DNA of 6,844 bases from Proteiniphilum sp. UBA4084 (GTDB lineage Bacteria > Bacteroidota > Bacteroidia > Bacteroidales > Dysgonomonadaceae): contig DFYK01000056.1 in assembly GCA_002383605.1 (NCBI GenBank), positions 25,192-32,035 of the forward strand, read 5' to 3'. Below are positions 6,745 to 6,844 of this stretch, in pieces (position 1 is the first letter of the stretch; the number at the start of each line of letters is the position of its first letter). A program made the position numbers and the translations under genes. The notes beneath the pieces are model-generated. The model was not told the origin of the DNA, ran no database searches, and worked only from the letters and a program-made list of their open reading frames with translations.

Positions 6745-6844
6745 ACCTGAAAAGATAATCACCGCAGAAATGGCTTTTGCGCAAATGACGCGGCTTTGCT
6801 CACGGAAAGAATGCTGTGTGTGGGATGTGCTGCAAAAGCTGAAA
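6737..6844 (+). CDS. recX: Regulatory protein RecX, N-terminal fragment
   Basis: RecX binds RecA filaments and limits recombination and SOS activity. Only 36 codons are visible before the right edge, open throughout. The start ATG at 6737 lies inside the last codons of prmC in another frame (8-bp overlap). The segment AFAQMTRLCSRKECCVWDVL followed by QKLK (residues 13-36) fits the first helical repeat of RecX (pattern A..MxxxCSRxExCxxDvxxKL). The call rests on this short motif plus the usual prmC-recX order in Bacteroidales. An upstream start is unlikely. Confidence 0.8.
   Translation, partial: MDKPEKIITAEMAFAQMTRLCSRKECCVWDVLQKLK

Noticed and set aside
6129..6784. Several minus-strand open frames (up to 171 codons) opposite prmC and recX
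   Set aside because: They shadow a well-supported gene, show no protein-family motifs, have low-complexity Ser/Pro/His-rich composition, and overlap each other in different frames.

Overview
The window is a chromosomal housekeeping segment from a member of the Bacteroidota, almost certainly order Bacteroidales. The main reasons are the gene order DUF6089-type barrel protein / uppS / bamA, a DUF6242-type lipoprotein, ribD divergent from prmC-recX, A-rich leaders without Shine-Dalgarno sites, and matches to the Bacteroidota -7 promoter element TAnnTTTG. A Dysgonomonadaceae/Porphyromonadaceae-like relative is a guess, not shown by the sequence.

Layout from left to right: bamA (minus strand, C-terminal barrel cut off by the left edge), uppS, a DUF6089-like outer-membrane barrel protein, a DUF6242-like lipoprotein and ribD are all on the minus strand. 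Transcription there runs right to left. prmC and the first 36 codons of recX are on the plus strand and diverge from ribD across a 44-bp gap. Nearly every base is coding. The longest gaps are 86 bp (before the DUF6089 gene) and 82 bp (before the lipoprotein gene), and both hold plausible promoters. No stretch above 300 bp lacks a gene. I see no RNA genes, mobile elements, CRISPR arrays or origins.

DUF6089-uppS-bamA are tightly spaced (18 and 47 bp) and look like one cell-envelope operon: a periplasm/outer-membrane barrel protein, the enzyme that makes the undecaprenyl carrier lipid for peptidoglycan and surface glycans, and the outer-membrane protein insertase. In related genomes ompH/skp genes usually follow bamA, which would lie beyond the left edge. 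The lipoprotein sits upstream in the same direction with its own predicted promoter. ribD (riboflavin synthesis), prmC (release-factor methylation) and recX (RecA control) are a conserved neighbourhood but not a functional pathway.

Three genes have a longer possible reading using an upstream start (TTG for ribD and the lipoprotein, an ATG inside ribD for prmC). I prefer the internal ATG in each case. I found no evidence of an undescribed multi-gene system. The least explained parts are the two uncharacterised envelope proteins linked to bamA and the Gly/Tyr-rich insert in BamA.
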